DNA from: Cellvibrionales bacterium UBA1963
GTDB lineage: Bacteria > Pseudomonadota > Gammaproteobacteria > Pseudomonadales > UBA7434
Assembly (NCBI GenBank): GCA_002336035.1
Contig: DDED01000133.1
Coordinates: forward strand, 1,792 to 18,019
Direction of reading: 5' to 3'
DNA length: 16,228 bases
Shown here: positions 15,427 to 16,228 of the stretch, in pieces
Position numbering within the stretch: the stretch's first letter is position 1
How the letters are laid out: each line of letters opens with the position of its first letter
Program-made: the position numbers and the translations under genes
Notes under the pieces: model-generated
What the model saw: the letters and a program-made list of their open reading frames with translations, nothing else
Told to the model about the DNA's origin: nothing
Database searches by the model: none

Positions 15427-16228
15427 TTAGACCAATGAGTTTAGGTTAACTATAGGAAGCAAAATGGCCACCACAATAGCAAACACACAAACTCCCATAA
15501 ATAGCAGCATAAGCGGCTCAAGAATGCCTAACATCACCCCTATTAATGATTCTAAGTCACGTTGCTGAGCCGTAGCTATTCTCTCTAGCATTTTATCAAG
15601 CTGGCCACTTTGCTCACCACTTGCGATCATATGAAGCATCATTGGGGGGAAATATCCGCCATCAGACAAGGCACGATTTAAACTAGTGCCTTCTTGAACT
15701 TGCTGAGTTGCTTGACTCACACGCTGCCGCAACCACTGATTGGCAAGCACTTCGCCAGCAATTTTTAAGGCCTCAACCAATGGGACGCCAGAGGCAGTTA
15801 AAATACTCAACGTACTCGCAAACTGCGCCGTATTAGTGCCGCGAGAGAGACGACCGACTAATGGCAACGACAATATCTGGCGATGCCAGTTCAATTCGAT
15901 GGAAGGCTTAGCAAGTAAATACTTAATCGTGAACGTTATTCCAAACAACGCAACAATCAATAACCAACCTTGATTAACAATGAAATCACTGGTGGCTATT
16001 AATATTCGCGTGATCAATGGCAAACCTTGTCCTTGGGTACTAAACACTTTGACCACATCAGGAACGACAAAAACCATTAATAACGCCACCACGCCCACCG
16101 CCATAAGAAACAGCATGGCTGGGTATATCATCGCCATTTGCACTTTTTGCCTTGCCGCCTGCGACGCTTCAGTATAGTCGGCCAGCTTATCCATTACGGT
16201 ATCTAAAAAACCAGCAGACTCACCAGCC
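15427..16228 (-). CDS. gspF: Type II secretion inner-membrane platform protein GspF, C-terminal part
   Basis: Polytopic membrane protein at the centre of the assembly platform, contacting GspE, GspL and GspM. The 5' end is beyond base 16228; the frame is open to the edge (AGESAGFLDTVMDKLADYTE), so the ATG at 16194 is internal and not the start. About 267 of roughly 400 residues are present: the end of the first cytoplasmic domain, the membrane segment after MAMIYPA, a second after NQGWLLIVALFGI, the second cytoplasmic domain with FASTLSILTASGVPLVEAL, MLHMIASGEQSGQLDKML and RDLESLIG, and the last membrane segment with LEPLMLLFMGVCVFAIVVAILLP. The C-terminus PIVNLNSLV is family-typical. The stop at 15427 is 29 bases before gspG. 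Confidence 0.97.
   Translation of the reverse strand, partial: AGESAGFLDTVMDKLADYTEASQAARQKVQMAMIYPAMLFLMAVGVVALLMVFVVPDVVKVFSTQGQGLPLITRILIATSDFIVNQGWLLIVALFGITFTIKYLLAKPSIELNWHRQILSLPLVGRLSRGTNTAQFASTLSILTASGVPLVEALKIAGEVLANQWLRQRVSQATQQVQEGTSLNRALSDGGYFPPMMLHMIASGEQSGQLDKMLERIATAQQRDLESLIGVMLGILEPLMLLFMGVCVFAIVVAILLPIVNLNSLV

Noticed and set aside
15398..15450. Possible internal promoter before gspG (GATAAT with TTGGTC upstream)
   Set aside because: The -10-like box is good but the -35 is poor and spacing is about 15 bases; in AT-rich DNA this is likely by chance.

Overview
The window looks like ordinary chromosome from a gammaproteobacterium, probably an environmental or marine one of the oceanospirillal/cellvibrionad/alteromonad kind. 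The evidence is the combination of a proteobacterial-type hemB, an rlmG 23S rRNA methyltransferase and a full-format type II secretion (gsp) operon with gspA and gspB, in DNA of moderate GC content. The genus cannot be named from this sequence. No tRNA, rRNA, CRISPR array, insertion sequence or phage gene was seen, and no intergenic stretch exceeds about 100 bases.

Layout. Bases 1-375 (+) are the 3' end of hemB (porphobilinogen synthase). Bases 433-1683 (+) are rlmG, which makes m2G in 23S rRNA. Everything after that is on the minus strand. Bases 1680-8218 hold a two-gene AddAB/RecB-like unit: an upstream AddB-like inactivated-helicase/nuclease (5354-8218) and a downstream AddA-like UvrD helicase-nuclease (1680-5354). 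The two are joined by a TGATG stop/start overlap. rlmG and the AddA-like gene converge and overlap tail to tail by 4 bases (CTAA).

Bases 8283-16228 (minus) are the distal part of a type II secretion operon. In transcription order it reads gspF (5' end outside the window), gspG, gspH, gspI, gspJ, gspK, gspL, gspM, gspA, gspB. GspF is the inner-membrane platform and GspG the major pseudopilin. GspH/I/J/K are the minor pseudopilins forming the tip. GspL and GspM are the assembly-platform proteins that link the GspE ATPase to the pseudopilus. GspA and GspB help insert the secretin through the peptidoglycan. gspN is not found after gspM; gspA-gspB take that place. gspC, gspD and gspE are not in the window and may lie beyond its right edge.

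Nothing here is clearly a new system. The points most worth a second look are: (1) an AddAB-type recombination nuclease whose AddB-like subunit keeps the nuclease residues but seems to have lost all four iron-sulfur cysteines; (2) a GspA with almost no periplasmic part, hence no peptidoglycan-binding domain; (3) the overlapping convergent stops of rlmG and addA; (4) a GspH with an unusually long leader, a possible alternative GTG start with a better ribosome binding site, and an extra polar segment.
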